From Symbiodinium natans (taxonomy: Eukaryota > Sar > Dinophyceae > Suessiales > Symbiodiniaceae), in assembly GCA_905221605.1 (NCBI GenBank), contig CAJNDS010001957.1:132438-196437 (forward strand): a stretch of 64,000 nt of DNA, written 5' to 3'. The notes under the pieces were generated by a model. It did not search any database and was not told the DNA's origin. It worked only from the letters and a program-made list of their open reading frames with translations. A program made the position numbers and the translations under genes. This document shows, piece after piece, positions 1-9,154 of the stretch (positions are counted from its first letter, which is position 1; every line of letters begins with the position of its first letter).

Positions 1-68
1 GCGTCTGGGCAAATCCTGGATCTCGGGGCTTCAAGAGTATTCGGGAGGTCTGAGCAGGGCCTGAGACC

Positions 69-200
69 CGGGGCTGGGGCTGGGGCTGGGGCTGGGGCTG
101 GGGCTGGGGCTGGGGCTGGGGCTCGAACTGGGGCTGGGGTGGGGCTGGGGCTGAGGTTGGGGCTGGGACTGGGGCTGGGGAGCTGAAGCTGCGGCTGGGG
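69..200 (+). repeat. GGGGCT hexamer array
   Basis: Nearly perfect GGGGCT units run to about 125 and continue in decayed form to about 200. With four guanines per unit the plus strand could form G-quadruplexes (inference). The opposite strand reads as a Pro/Ser/Gln-rich frame, which is a by-product of the repeat rather than a gene. Confidence 0.9.
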
Positions 201-216
201 CCAATTTTCGGTTTTG

Positions 217-270
217 GGAAGCCAATTTTGGGCTTTGGGACAATTTGGAAGCCAATTTTGGGCTTTGGGA
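217..270 (+). repeat. 30-bp tandem pair
   Basis: A 24-base block beginning GGAAGCCAATTTTGGG occurs at 217-240 and again at 247-270, a spacing of 30 bases. From here to the telomeric tract at 457 I see no gene. Confidence 0.8.
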
Positions 271-456
271 GGCGACTTGGGCTTTGGTTTGCCGGGGCCC
301 GGGAAGGCCCCAGAGGTTTAAGTAAATTGAACATTTGGCCTCCCGGCCTCCCGCTTTGGATTAATTTTTACTTAAACTCTGTTTGTCAGCTGTTTAGAGA
401 AATATCTTGGAAAATTCAGATTGATACCACATACAATTTCTACTTATTTTGTCTTG

Positions 457-755
457 AGGGTTTAGGGTTTAGGGTTTAGGGTTTAGGGTTTAGGGTTTAG
501 GGTTTAGGGTTTAGGGTTTAGGGGTAGGGTTTAGGGTTTAGGGTTTAGGGTTTAGGGTTTAGGGTTTAGGGTTTAGGGTTTAGGGTTTAGGGTTTAGGGT
601 TTAGGGTTTAGGGTTTAGGGTTTAGGGTTTAGGGGTTAGGGGTTAGGGGGTTAGGGGTTTAGGGGTTTAGGGGTTTAGGGGTTTAGGGGTTTAGGGGTTT
701 AGGGGTTTAGGGGTTTAGGGGTTTAGGGGTTTAGGGGTTTAGGGGTTAGGGGTTA
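457..755 (+). repeat. TTTAGGG telomere-type tract, G-rich strand forward
   Basis: About 24 TTTAGGG units (457-632) pass through a few TTAGGGG variants into about a dozen eight-base TTTAGGGG units ending near 752. TTTAGGG is the plant/dinoflagellate-type telomere unit (established knowledge). The tract is internal, so it is an interstitial telomeric sequence or an assembled chromosome end. The shift from 7- to 8-base units is regular and looks like amplification of a variant. Confidence 0.95.
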
Positions 756-1044
756 AGTTTACGGGAAGAGAAGGCTTCACAGACATGGCCACCTCGGCGA
801 CAGCGCGGAAGATCGCTCGGCCATTGACAGCATAACGGCACAAGCTCCGGCGGAGCATATGCCGATCACCATCCTTTTCAGGGAGGACTTAGCCAACTAT
901 ACTTGTGTTTCTGCTTGTAACGTTGGCATCTCGGCTGGATCATGTTCTCAATCCACCACTTCCCTACCCCCCCCCAACGGTCAACTCAACACACTTTGCT
1001 CGAGGTGGCTGGATCAGCAACTTTGAAATCGGAGGGCCTCTTGC

Positions 1045-1196
1045 CTTTTGATAGGTGAAGCTCTGCAATCTGAGCCCAAAAAGGAACCCGAAGCTCCAAG
1101 GCCACTTTGAACCGTCGGCCTTTGGGGCGGCGGGGGACCGCAGCGGCGCGAAGGAGCCGTAGCGCCTGGGATTCGGGATCCCCAAAAAAGTCCCTC
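1045..1196 (-). CDS. candidate exon, basic helix then beta-rich segment
   Basis: On the minus strand an acceptor CTTCAG lies just before 1196 and a donor GCAAGA just after 1045, the standard form of a GC-AG intron. The 152-base exon reads RDFFGDPESQALRLL followed by a PKGRRFKV strand and a VPFWAQIAELHLSK end. The helix-then-GRRFKV pattern loosely recalls the segment between the two HKD motifs of phospholipase D, but no HKD motif is visible nearby, so function is left open. It lies between the two telomeric tracts and may be an exon of the minus-strand gene at 3.6-9.5 kb or a separate gene. Confidence 0.45.
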
Positions 1197-1690
1197 CTGA
1201 AGCTGACAGATGCATTTCTATGCTGCATTAAAGCGTAGCACCATGCTGCATAGGCCCACACTGCTCCCTCGTTCGGGTGGACAGCTGCGCTGTCACCTCG
1301 AGTCAATCGATTTGAGCATTGCGCAGTGTTGTATATGGATCGCCCAAGCAAACAAGCGTGCAACAATGCACCTCTACCCCAACCGTATCTTTAAATTTCG
1401 CAGAAGCTCTTGAGGCGACTGCAGTGATGGCATTGCACCAGCCTTGTGCGCTGCTGTGCCTTTCAAGGGGGAGCGCTCCAACCAGACGACAGGTGAGGGT
1501 TTTATTGTTCGCTTCGCCGACAAGAAGGATCTCTCCCTCCAATTGCGATTGCACGGGATCGATGAGACAGGCGCATCGTGGGGGCATCATGCTTTGGCTA
1601 CTGCTACTTCCAAACTACATAGTTCCTGACCCGACCACTACCACTGGCTATGGTACCATGGTACTATGACACTGCCGATACCGGCCGGAA
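1197..1690. other. no firm gene; weak plus-strand frame
   Basis: A plus-strand frame around 1444-1629 contains a credible stretch (FIVRFADKKDLSLQLRLHG) and a GTGAGG that could be a donor at 1492, but the minus frame is open too. Nothing decides between them. A 12-base palindrome GTACCATGGTAC sits near 1653. Confidence 0.3.
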
Positions 1691-1691
1691 C

Positions 1692-1775
1692 GGGGGAAGG
1701 CATCGAGTGTGCGCTCCCTTTCTTTGCGTCGAGTGTGCGCTCCAAATGCGTCGAGTCTGTGCTCCTGGGTGTGTT
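1692..1775 (+). repeat. CGTCGAGTGTGCGCTCC short tandem repeat
   Basis: Three spaced, slightly diverged copies of a CATCGAGTGTGCGCTCC-like unit lie just left of the C-rich telomeric tract. A related GAGTGCGCACCGG unit lies just right of it at 2595. Confidence 0.75.
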
Positions 1776-1805
1776 TCGAAGCATAAATTTAAATGCTAAG
1801 CCGCG

Positions 1806-2583
1806 CCCTAAAAACCCTGAACCCTAAAAATCCTAAAACCCTAAACCCGAAAAGCCCTAAACCCGAATAACCCTAAACCCTAAAAACCCTAAACCCTAAA
1901 AACCCAAAACCTTTAAAACCCTAAACCCTAAAAACCCTAAACCCTAAAAACCCTAAACCCTAAAAACCCTAAACCTAACAACCCCAAACCCTGAAACCCT
2001 AACCCTAAAACCTCTAAACCCGAAAAAACCCTAAACCCTAAAAAACTTAAAAACCCTAAATCCCAAAAACCCCGAAACCCCAAAAACCCTAAACCCTAAA
2101 AACCCTAAAACCCCCTAAATATGCTATACCCTAAAAAAAACCCTAAAAACCCTAAAAACCCTAAAAACCCTAAAAACCCTAAAAACCCTAGAAGCCCTAA
2201 AAGCCCTAAAAGCCCTAAAAGCCCTAAAAACCCTAAAAACCCTAAAAACCCTAAAAACCCTAAAAACCCTAAAAACCCCAAAAACCCTAAAAACCCTAAA
2301 AACCCTAAAAACCCTAAAAACCCTCAAAACCCTAAAAACCCTAAAAACCCTAAAAACCCTAAAAACCCTAAAAACCCTAAAAACCCTAAAATCCCTAAAA
2401 TCCCTAAAAACCCTAAAAACCCTAAAAACCCAAAAACCCTTAAAACCCCAAAAACCCCAAAAACCCTAAAAACCCTAAAAACCCCCAAAACCCTAAAAAC
2501 CCTAAATACCCTAAATACCCTAAACCCTAAAAACCCTACACCCTAAAACCCTAAAACCCTAAAAACCCTAAGCCCTAAAAAAC
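1806..2583 (-). repeat. CCCTAAA / CCCTAAAAA telomere-derived tract, G-rich strand reversed
   Basis: Degenerate CCCTAAA and CCCTAAAA units (1806-2115) give way to a regular nine-base CCCTAAAAA array (about 2125-2540). Because nine is a multiple of three the array stays open in all frames. It reads Asn-Pro-Lys repeated on the plus strand and Val-Phe-Arg repeated on the minus strand. These open frames are artefacts of the repeat. Orientation is opposite to the 457-755 tract. Confidence 0.95.
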
Positions 2584-2594
2584 CTGCAGATTCG

Positions 2595-2690
2595 AGGAGT
2601 GCGCACCGGATGCAAAAAGAGTGCGCACCGGATGCTGATGCGGGAGTGCGCACTGGATGCACATCGGAGTGCGCACTGGAGCGCCCTGCC
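2595..2690 (+). repeat. GAGTGCGCACCGGATGC tandem repeat
   Basis: Four copies of GAGTGCGCAC(C/T)GGATGC with variable short spacers. The core TGCGCA is palindromic. It borders the telomeric tract on the right as the related unit at 1692 borders it on the left. Confidence 0.8.
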
Positions 2691-3435
2691 GCCGGAACGG
2701 CGGCTTGATCATCCCAAAGAAGTTCGGCTCAGAATCTTCAGGCAGATCACACTGCACTTGCGATGATCATGACGAATCGGCACTTGCCGACAGGCCGATA
2801 GGCCTTCCTTTCATCCAGCACCCATCCCGAGATCTGCGTCACGCGTCCCATCGACTCCAGTCAAAATGCTAGAAACATGCAACCCCTGCTGCCTGCGAGG
2901 GCCATCACCGAAGGACAGCTCAAGAACCCAAGATGCTCCTTTCACGAGCACGTGATCCTGGCGTGGAGTCAATCTACAACGCCCCGCTACCCGCATCTAA
3001 GTCTAAGATGTCACAACATAGCAAATCCCAGCTCTCAGATCAGGCATATGGGACGGCCCAGTCCTCTTCATCTCGAAACAACGCCTGAGCGAAACGGAAC
3101 AGAAAACCGCATATTCAACAGCTAAACAGCTATTTATTCCTAACCTCTTCTGCAAAGGATGACGCCTGGACACATTCTTGCAGTACCTTTCGATTGTTGG
3201 GAAGGCTAACCAACGTACAATGAACAATGCTGTTGTTCCAGTGCCAAGGGTGCTTGTTCAACTTGTTGGCTGCCTGCTGCGCTGCATGACAACTTTAGTT
3301 CGATTAACATCACAATGCGTGTGGAAATCGGCACCACTAACTGACTTCTGTCACTTGCCTTCGCATCCTACCCCAGCCGGCAACGGAGGGAAGCAGGGGG
3401 GTTTGGGGCAGGAAGCCTAGTAACGAACAGCTCAA
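2691..3435. other. no gene recognised
   Basis: Mixed-composition sequence with only short overlapping open frames and no paired splice signals that I trust. It lies downstream of the minus-strand exons at 3.6-9.5 kb and could hold their last exons or 3-prime UTR. Confidence 0.4.
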
Positions 3436-3441
3436 GAAATC

Positions 3442-3480
<39 letters not shown>
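3436..3480 (+). repeat. GA dinucleotide repeat
   Basis: GAGAGA tract interrupted once by AAAG. On the minus strand this is a pyrimidine tract. Confidence 0.9.
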
Positions 3481-3641
3481 CAAGTCTGCATCACATTGGG
3501 TTGTCTCAGGCAGAGACTTGTGGCTACCCTGACAACCGCCCCGCTTGCCGCTTGCCCCAAGTAGGCATGCTCTTCCGGAAAAGGCGGTGCGACAAGCAGG
3601 GCAAAAAAACATCGTGGATGGCTCCAGTGCTCGCAACATAC

Positions 3642-3710
3642 CATCAGGCACAGTTGAACAGGAAGATTGAGAACAAGAGGCCGAGGAAGGTAGGATGCCT
3701 TGTAACAAGG
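3642..3710 (-). CDS. candidate exon, hydrophobic
   Basis: Acceptor TTGCCTTTTCAG and donor GTATGT, both strong, bracket 69 bases (23 codons, phase 0 at both ends) reading PCYKASYLPRPLV and then LPVQLCLM. It would follow the exon at 3875-3949 in phase. Frame choice rests only on phase. Confidence 0.4.
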
Positions 3711-3874
3711 CTGAAAAGGCAAGAGGGCTTCAATGCTCTTCGGGCAGAAAAAGCGCTCAAGAGGCTTGCAAAGGCTTTAGACTTTAGACCATTCGCCTAC
3801 ACGTGCTGGTCCGGTCCCCCCATGCAATTGGAAAATCACACATCCATGTTCATGTCTGCTCTAGGGGCGAAAAC

Positions 3875-3949
3875 AAGTAGCAGTCCGAGCGTTTCTGGGA
3901 TGATGGCAAAGCTTGTATCGAAGAACAGCATGTCTGTGGGGTCTGTGTC
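3875..3949 (-). CDS. candidate exon, second part of PH-like domain
   Basis: Acceptor CAGCTGCAG; reads DTDPTDMLFFDTSFAIIP then ETLGLLL, with a possible GTTTTC donor (phase 0). The PTDMLFFDTSFAI strand would pair with the RWLVLRKDG strand of the preceding exon to give a PH-type beta sheet. The frame stays open to a stop at 3836, so this could also be a last exon. Confidence 0.5.
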
Positions 3950-4034
3950 CTGCAGCTGATCCATTCCAATCACATACACGAAGCGCCACTTGCCAACTTT
4001 GACATTTGTGTACCAACAGAAGGCGCACTCAAAC

Positions 4035-4094
4035 ACGGTCCATAAGGGACGAGAACAAGGCGATGCCGTCTTTCCGCAGGACGAGCCAGCGCTC
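4035..4094 (-). CDS. candidate exon, PH-domain-like strand
   Basis: Exactly 20 codons, phase 0 at both ends, acceptor GTTGTAG and donor GTTTGA. It reads ERWLVLRKDGIALF followed by SSLMD. The W-x-V-L-[KR]-x-G-x-x-L/F pattern is typical of the first strands of pleckstrin-homology domains. The spacing to the following D-[ML]-x-FDT motif resembles the PH region of PX-PH phospholipases D (family knowledge, recalled not searched). A lipid-binding role at membranes is inferred. The 60-base alternative frames lack this pattern. Confidence 0.5.
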
Positions 4095-4122
4095 CTACAA
4101 CGACGGCTGTCACAGGGCTCAC

Positions 4123-4316
4123 TTCGGCCACTGAAGACATCAAGCTCTGGGAGTTGTTGCAGACTTGTTCAAAGCATCGTAAACTCCAATGCTCCTCTGT
4201 TCCTTTCTTTTCCCACTCTCTGTCCTGGAGCCCTCGTCTTCGTGCCAGCTCCAGGCGGAAATCGCAACGGAGGCCTGGCACCAACTCCCGCATCGCACGA
4301 GCATGCGCATGCACAG
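4123..4316 (-). CDS. candidate exon, charged helix upstream of PH-like exon
   Basis: Acceptor GGATATCAG, donor GTGAGC. 194 bases, ending in phase 0 and so joining the PH-like exon. Reads HARAMRELVPGLRCDF, LELARRRG, DREWEKKGTEEHWSL and CNNSQSLMSSVAE. Mostly alpha-helical, highly charged. It lies directly upstream of the PH-like exon, so it is probably part of the same polypeptide. Confidence 0.5.
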
Positions 4317-4734
4317 CTGATATCCAGCATAAGAAAAACATCTGTTTTGGAACCTGAGTCATGTCTGCATATACATTGCAGTAGGTCTCGCTCTTTGTGC
4401 TGAGTCGCGCACAGAAAAACGAGCAGCGCTGCCGCCGCCGGTTCATGAAGTAGTCCTGCTTCGCAGGCTGTCATTGCAGGCAATTTCGACCCCCGGGCAC
4501 ACCCAACTGCCATACAACTTCTTTGCTGCGGAACAGCTGACCCGGGCTGAATTCTGAATCTTGAATCTGAAAGGCACACCTGCATCCCCCTGCCATATTC
4601 TCAGCTGTGAACATCTGGAAACCGGCTTGCTTCCGCCCTTGTTTTCTGTTTGCACGCACGGCAGCGTATATACAGCCGTTGGACCGCCCGGCGTCTGAAA
4701 AATTTGAGGTTCGGAACTTCATTTGAATACTAAC

Positions 4735-4836
4735 TGTCGTCATCACTATCACTATAAAGCAAAGTGTCACAGAAATCACGAAAATGGCAACTACTAGCAC
4801 TTTTGCATACGTGTGGCGACGGGCGACAGGGCCATC
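4735..4836 (-). CDS. candidate exon, transmembrane helix
   Basis: The minus frame reads RHTYAK followed by about 24 strongly hydrophobic residues (VLVVAIFVISVTLCFIVIVM) and ends before a GTTAGT donor. Positive residues before the helix would favour a cytosolic N side. The 5-prime boundary is not resolved. It is probably one of the membrane spans of the minus-strand gene. Confidence 0.4.
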
Positions 4837-4839
4837 GTG

Positions 4840-5319
4840 CGTTGGGCCGGGTGTCAAACCCGGGGCCGAAGGCACCTGACGCTAAGCCTCGGGGTAGGCT
4901 ACTGATTCCTTCGCTGGGTGCGGCCTCCAGCCTCGACCCTCGCTAAAGTCCAAGACCAAATGGGGAAGGTGGCGTACACAAAGCCCACCATCCAAGAGCG
5001 GCATCAGCCCCGTTGAATCGGTACCACAGAAAATCTTTCATGTTCCCTTCGAAATACAGCCCTTCTGAAGAATAACGCTTGGGAGCCCCAATAGGTTCAT
5101 CGACGGTTCAGCATGTGTAGAATGCATTGCAATATTGCCATGTCCTCAGTTGTTTCATGACGCCGCACGAAGCAGCGCCCCTCCTTCACAGGGCGAATAC
5201 GTGCGCTTTAAACTCTTAAGCTCTGAGCTCCTCTCCAGCATTCTCCAGCTACAGGGGAGGCCTTGTGGGTCTCCGAGGAATTGAAGTAAGTCGCCATGCC
5301 TCACGGCTGGGGTGCACTC
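4840..5319. other. no gene recognised
   Basis: Intron-like or intergenic sequence. No frame with convincing composition. Confidence 0.35.
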
Positions 5320-5550
5320 CCCCAGGCCCTAAACCCACACTGACCCTTGACCCTAAACCAATCACGAACCACAGGCGTGGAGAGGGAAGCTCTAAACCCT
5401 GACTCTAAACCCTACACCTTTCATGGACCACGGGGGCAGAGTGAAAACCCCACAGCCTGAACCCTGAAAGTCTAACCGTCTCACCCTAAACCCTCATAAA
5501 CCTTAAACCCTAAACCTACCATGAACCAGGAGGGGGACACCCTACCACCA
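5320..5550 (+). repeat. CCCTAAACC-containing degenerate repeat
   Basis: Two to four diverged units combine a CCCTAAACC motif with CATGRACCACGGGGG(C/A)GAG-like sequence (clear at 5361, 5418 and 5519). The telomere-like motif is embedded in a longer unit rather than tandem by itself. Confidence 0.6.
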
Positions 5551-5771
5551 TGCGGCGAATATATCTTGCTTCCTGCAAAGACCAGAAACAAAATTCTGCC
5601 ATCCGATGGCCGCAGCCTTAGACTGCCGCAAGTCCAGTAAGGAGCCGACCCAGAGATAGGAAGTTGCAGATGTCCATGTTACAAAGGCAGTCCTTGCCTC
5701 GGCCAGCGTGCCCAATTGTCATTCTGGAAAATGTGACAACATGTTATCGAACAAAACCTCCTAGCTCCCAC

Positions 5772-5830
5772 CAAAGGTTCCGGCTGCGAAGCAAGAGCTT
5801 CAGCTGTTCGCGAACTTTCTCCGTCTCAGC
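5772..5830 (-). CDS. candidate exon, coiled-coil helix
   Basis: Acceptor TGTCCTGCAG, possible donor GTGGGA. Reads AETEKVREQLKLLLRSRN, an amphipathic helix with heptad-spaced Val/Leu. It lies between membrane-helix exons at 4.8 and 6.7 kb on the same strand. Confidence 0.5.
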
Positions 5831-6706
5831 CTGCAGGACAGATTGTAGTGCAAACCACGCCCTCGGTCAGAATTGTGCATTGTGGACTCCTGCATTTGAG
5901 ATTTGCATGTCGCTGAAATTCCCGATTCATGTCATCAAAAGTGGGTTCAGCATCACGTATTGCTGTGATTGCCTTCGGTGATTCATATTATTGCACCCAT
6001 GCCTTCCGCTCGAGGCTCAAGATGGCCTCGCATGCGGTGAGCATGGCCAAAACAATGAAACTGCGGAATGGACTGCGCAGTTAGGAGATGCTCTAGCGTT
6101 GTGCCAATCATCCTGCCTTTGCGGGCAGGAAAGAAACCTCTGTCAATCCAGCCATCCTTGGATGAAGGGATTTGGGTCCTAACGAATCGAAATTCCGTGC
6201 AAGGCCAAGGTTCGTCATCTGCTTAAGGTTCTCATAAGGGCAGGGAAAGACACATACAGCATCCGCGAAGCATACCCTTCCTGATCTCCTACCCTCACAT
6301 CCGCGCCCCCCACACCACAACTTGCCTTCAGATAATCCCCGGTGACGCCATGCGAGTTTCGTAACGCAAAGCTAACTCGAGTTTCACTCTTAAGTGTTGA
6401 GAAGCTGGGGCTAGGCTAAGGAGTAAAGTTTTTCAGGCTCGAGGCTTGAGAGCTAAAGGCTCCGCACACAGCACATCACTGTGTCTCTTTTTCAAGCCCC
6501 AGCTGACATTTTCTATGGGCGGCTCTGGGCACAGCCAACATCTTTAGGGTTTTGGCCTGCCTTGGGCCTGCACTCCATGTCCATACTCAGGGTCAACGCA
6601 CTGGCGGCCCAGGTGGCCCAGCGTAACCCCCATAATGGAAGTGTTTAATGTTACGGGGTAGGGGGTAGGGGAGTCATCTTAGGGGGAGGGGATTACATCT
6701 TTCACA
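5831..6706. other. no firm gene
   Basis: A minus frame around 6120-6300 (PYENLKQMTNLGLARNFDSL) could be coding but lacks clear splice sites. A G-rich TACGGGGTAGGGGGTAGGGG stretch lies at 6652-6690. Confidence 0.3.
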
Positions 6707-6803
6707 GTTGAGGGTTCTTGTGAAGTCGGGCAACAGCAGTGCCCCAAAGCTTCCCAGGGCCAAGGAGAGGAAGAGTGCGATCAGCGGCTCGAGCGCAGGT
6801 TGT
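6707..6803 (-). CDS. candidate exon, transmembrane helix
   Basis: Acceptor TGCCTTTGCAG. Reads QPALEPLIALFLSLALG then SFGALLLPDFTRT, a single predicted membrane helix. The low-coordinate end is unresolved, and joining to the exon at 6972-7041 requires a phase I could not confirm. Confidence 0.45.
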
Positions 6804-6971
6804 CTGCAAAGGCAACAAACGAGAGCACACACAGTCCCAAAAGTGGACACAAATGCTGCCGCAGCCATGAACAGACCTGTGACCCTACCCTACTGCACAC
6901 GCAGATGCTTGAGGGAAGGACATGTCAGGCAAATCTGCCACCATGTCGGCAAGTAAAAGCGACCGGTGTAC

Positions 6972-7041
6972 CTGCTCAGGGAGATGCATGCACATGGCCA
7001 AAGACCGGACGAATTGCACGTCCTGCTCAAGTACAATGACC
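6972..7041 (-). CDS. candidate exon
   Basis: Acceptor CCCTGCCCAG, donor GTACAC. One base plus 23 codons: VIVLEQDVQFVRSLAMC then MHLPEQ. The single leading G completes an AG|G arginine codon left by the exon at 7144-7352, an exact phase match. No start codon is present, so it is easily overlooked. Confidence 0.5.
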
Positions 7042-7143
7042 CTGGGCAGGGAGGCGCACGGCAGGCCTAGCGACTTTCAGTCTCAAGGTGTGCTGTGCAC
7101 GAGGCGAAAACCGACATGTTTTCTCGCTTTCTCAATGACCCAC

Positions 7144-7352
7144 CTGAGAAGTTTTGCCAACAGCCAGGATGCCCAAAGCAGCGCACCCCAGAACGCAGAG
7201 GTCTTCACCTTGCAAGCACATTCGAGACTGCTTGCAGAAGTTTGCAAAACCCCGAATAGCCTACGAGACTTGATCTTGCTCAGCTGAAAACGAGTCTCTT
7301 GCAAATCTAGGGTGCCATCGTGCATCAACTCCCAGAACTCTTCCACTTCCAA
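7144..7352 (-). CDS. candidate exon with membrane-proximal helix
   Basis: Acceptor GTAGCTAG, donor GTGGGT; 69 codons plus 2 bases. Reads LEVEEFWELMHDGTLDL, SKIKSRRLFGVLQT and the hydrophobic SAFWGALLWASWLLAKLLR, probably a membrane span. An alternative acceptor CTCGTTTTCAG sits inside, before LSKIK, in the same frame. Confidence 0.55.
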
Positions 7353-7432
7353 CTAGCTACGCACACAGCATCTGCAAAAAGGAAAGCCTAGAACAGTTCT
7401 AGGTCCGGGGCGGCACAAAGAGCCACGCTCAC

Positions 7433-7660
7433 CTGAGTTAGTAGCATTGATTGCAAAACCGTCCATGAAAGCGTGCGTGGTTGTGCGACTGTGCAAGAGC
7501 AAAGGCCAAGCAGTTGCCGAGTGACCACGGCCCAGAAAGGATCGCGGCCTGGGGCCACCGCCTGGCGAGTGAGGAACTCTATCCGAATCGGGTGCAGTTG
7601 CAAGTTGACTTGCAGGCAATGGTAAATGAACATGAGGCGGGTGGTATGAAGCCCTCGGCT
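7433..7660 (-). CDS. candidate exon
   Basis: Acceptor TGTTCCCAG, donor CAG|GTGAGC; 76 codons, phase 0 at both ends. Reads RLMFIYHCLQVNLQL, RIEFLTRQAVAPGRDPFWAV and LSWTVLQSMLLTQ. Another frame is open as well (ending FMDGFAINATNS). The phase-0 frame is preferred because it fits both neighbours. Confidence 0.5.
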
Positions 7661-7703
7661 CTGGGAACATCCCTTACCATGTTGGGAAGTTGATACTTGT
7701 TAC

Positions 7704-7953
7704 CATGCTGGCAATGCCGCAGTAATTAACATCTTGTCCATCCCTGACGGTCTCCACCATTCTCGGAGGCCCCACACCTGTCTGTCTGCCCGGCACCAAC
7801 GTGTCGCTGATGCAGCACGTGTCCTCGCGCTCCGATTCAAGGTTGCAAGGTTGCGCAGCCATTCGTGTCACGTAACTTGAAAACTCAACGATCGGAGGCA
7901 TGGATGGGCTGGCCATTCTCCCGGATTCGTCAAACTTGTTCAAACAGAGCCAG
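7704..7953 (-). CDS. candidate exon, cysteine-containing soluble segment
   Basis: Acceptor CACTATCAG, donor GTAACA (an alternative GTAAGG lies a few codons further). One base plus 83 codons: WLCLNKFDESGRMASPSM, VEFSSYVTRMAAQPCN, SEREDTCCISDTLVPGRQ and QDVNYCGIASM. The leading C completes a codon left by the exon at 8018-8285. Confidence 0.55.
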
Positions 7954-8017
7954 CTGATAGTGATTGTACTCGGCATTCCATTTTGCAGAGGATTACTGAA
8001 TTCGCCTGTTTGATTAC

Positions 8018-8285
8018 TCGGGGATCAAGTTAGGTAGATGAGTGGGAGCGTACTTCTCATGTTCATTTGGTTGCTCAGCTAGGGTTGAACAAAATGTCGA
8101 GCCTGACAACGATCCGCAGCAACTCGTCAAGCCTGGAAAGCGACAGAGTTTACGCATTCCCCGCGGCTTGCAACTCCGGCATCTTAGCTTCGTGGTTTGC
8201 CTCTCTCGTGACTCGTTTTGGACTCTTTTTGGCAGCTCAGGCGTTGACGAAAAAGGATCCGTGCTCCAGGAGTGGACGCCATCCT
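8018..8285 (-). CDS. candidate exon, Cys/Arg/Ser-rich
   Basis: A textbook acceptor, with a pyrimidine-rich TTTCATTGTTTCTTCACGCAG-like tract, precedes 268 bases ending at donor GTAATC. Reads DGVHSWSTDPFSSTPELP, RVQNESRERQTTKLRC, SCKPRGMRKLCRF and EQPNEHEKYAPTHL. The soluble loop carries several cysteines. Two other frames close sooner. Confidence 0.5.
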
Positions 8286-8442
8286 CTGCGTGAAGAAACA
8301 ATGAAATAAGTTTGACAAAGCCCACCAAAAAGACTGGCAACTGGACGATGCTGGTGCTGAGAAGCCGCGCTCCAGAACAGGCAACAGACGTCTAATCTGA
8401 TATCTGTTTACATCGGGTCCTCGCACTGAAGCTTCAGGTGCG

Positions 8443-8699
8443 CCCTGGCATTGGACGTCATCAAAAAAGGCTGAAGAAAAGGCAACAATAAAAGCCTGTG
8501 TGTGGCCTGTAGCACGAACTGCTGGAGTGGTGAGGATCTTCTCCAAGCGAAACAATGGGTTCGACGGACCGAAGCTGAGGACCTCTTCATATTCAGCAAG
8601 TCTGAATACCACCGCGGTTCCTAAGAACAGCAATACAAGGCTGATGCCTCCTGCACTAGAAGCCAGGTCGTCTGTCTTCTGCAAGCGACTCGTCCAATC
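8443..8699 (-). CDS. candidate exon with transmembrane helix
   Basis: Acceptor CCGTGCAG (an in-phase alternative CTTGCAG at 8678). Reads DWTSRLQKTDDLASS, then the span GISLVLLFLGTAVVF, then RLAEYEEVLSFGPSNP, KILTTPAVRATGHTQAF and SSAFFDD. The low end is uncertain: a GC donor after CAAT or CAGG would give the 1-base overhang that the next exon needs. Confidence 0.55.
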
Positions 8700-8857
8700 C
8701 TGCACGGTCAAGGATGCCATTCACTCACAACACGCTCAGCGCTCACAGCCGTGTCACAGTCTGCAAAGAGTTGACAGCCTTAATTTCTGCCCGAAGTCGT
8801 ATTCGCTGTCTTTCCTGGCGCACAAAAAAACACATCTCGACAACAGCTGCTACTCAC

Positions 8858-8965
8858 AATGATGACCGTAGGGATTGCACCAGTTGACTGAGGAAAGCAG
8901 TGGCAGCACCAGGACTGTCTGAAGAGCGCCTGCCACAGCCAGTGCATAGCCCCGGACTTGGCTTG
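8858..8965 (-). CDS. candidate exon, Trp/Cys-rich
   Basis: Donor GTGAGT at 8852-8857 and acceptor GTGCAG preceded by a GT dinucleotide tract. 36 codons. All three frames are open; only QAKSGAMHWLWQALFR...STGAIPTVII has phase 0 at both ends and joins both neighbours. The rival frame YALAVAGALQTVLVLPLL is more membrane-like but would create a stop at the next junction. Confidence 0.45.
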
Positions 8966-8985
8966 CTGCACGGTTCAAGAACCAA

Positions 8986-9004
8986 CACACACACACACAC
9001 ACAA
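8986..9004 (+). repeat. CA microsatellite at a splice acceptor
   Basis: The CA run is GT on the minus strand, where it lies just upstream of the acceptor of the 8858-8965 exon. Confidence 0.85.
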
Positions 9005-9154
9005 ATTGCCAGAAACTGCGCTGTGCCATCCTTCTAGACTTGGCTGTCCGAATTGCCTGCCCCGGGCACTTCTCGGAGTATGCGGCGTAGACGTGGTCTC
9101 GGTCGTAACATGCAAGAAAACAGGCGCGTTGCATTTTGTGTATTGGCAGCCAAC

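Noticed and set aside
2121-2546. 141-codon Asn-Pro-Lys repeat frame
   Set aside because: Direct consequence of the nine-base CCCTAAAAA array; no start context, splice sites or independent composition.
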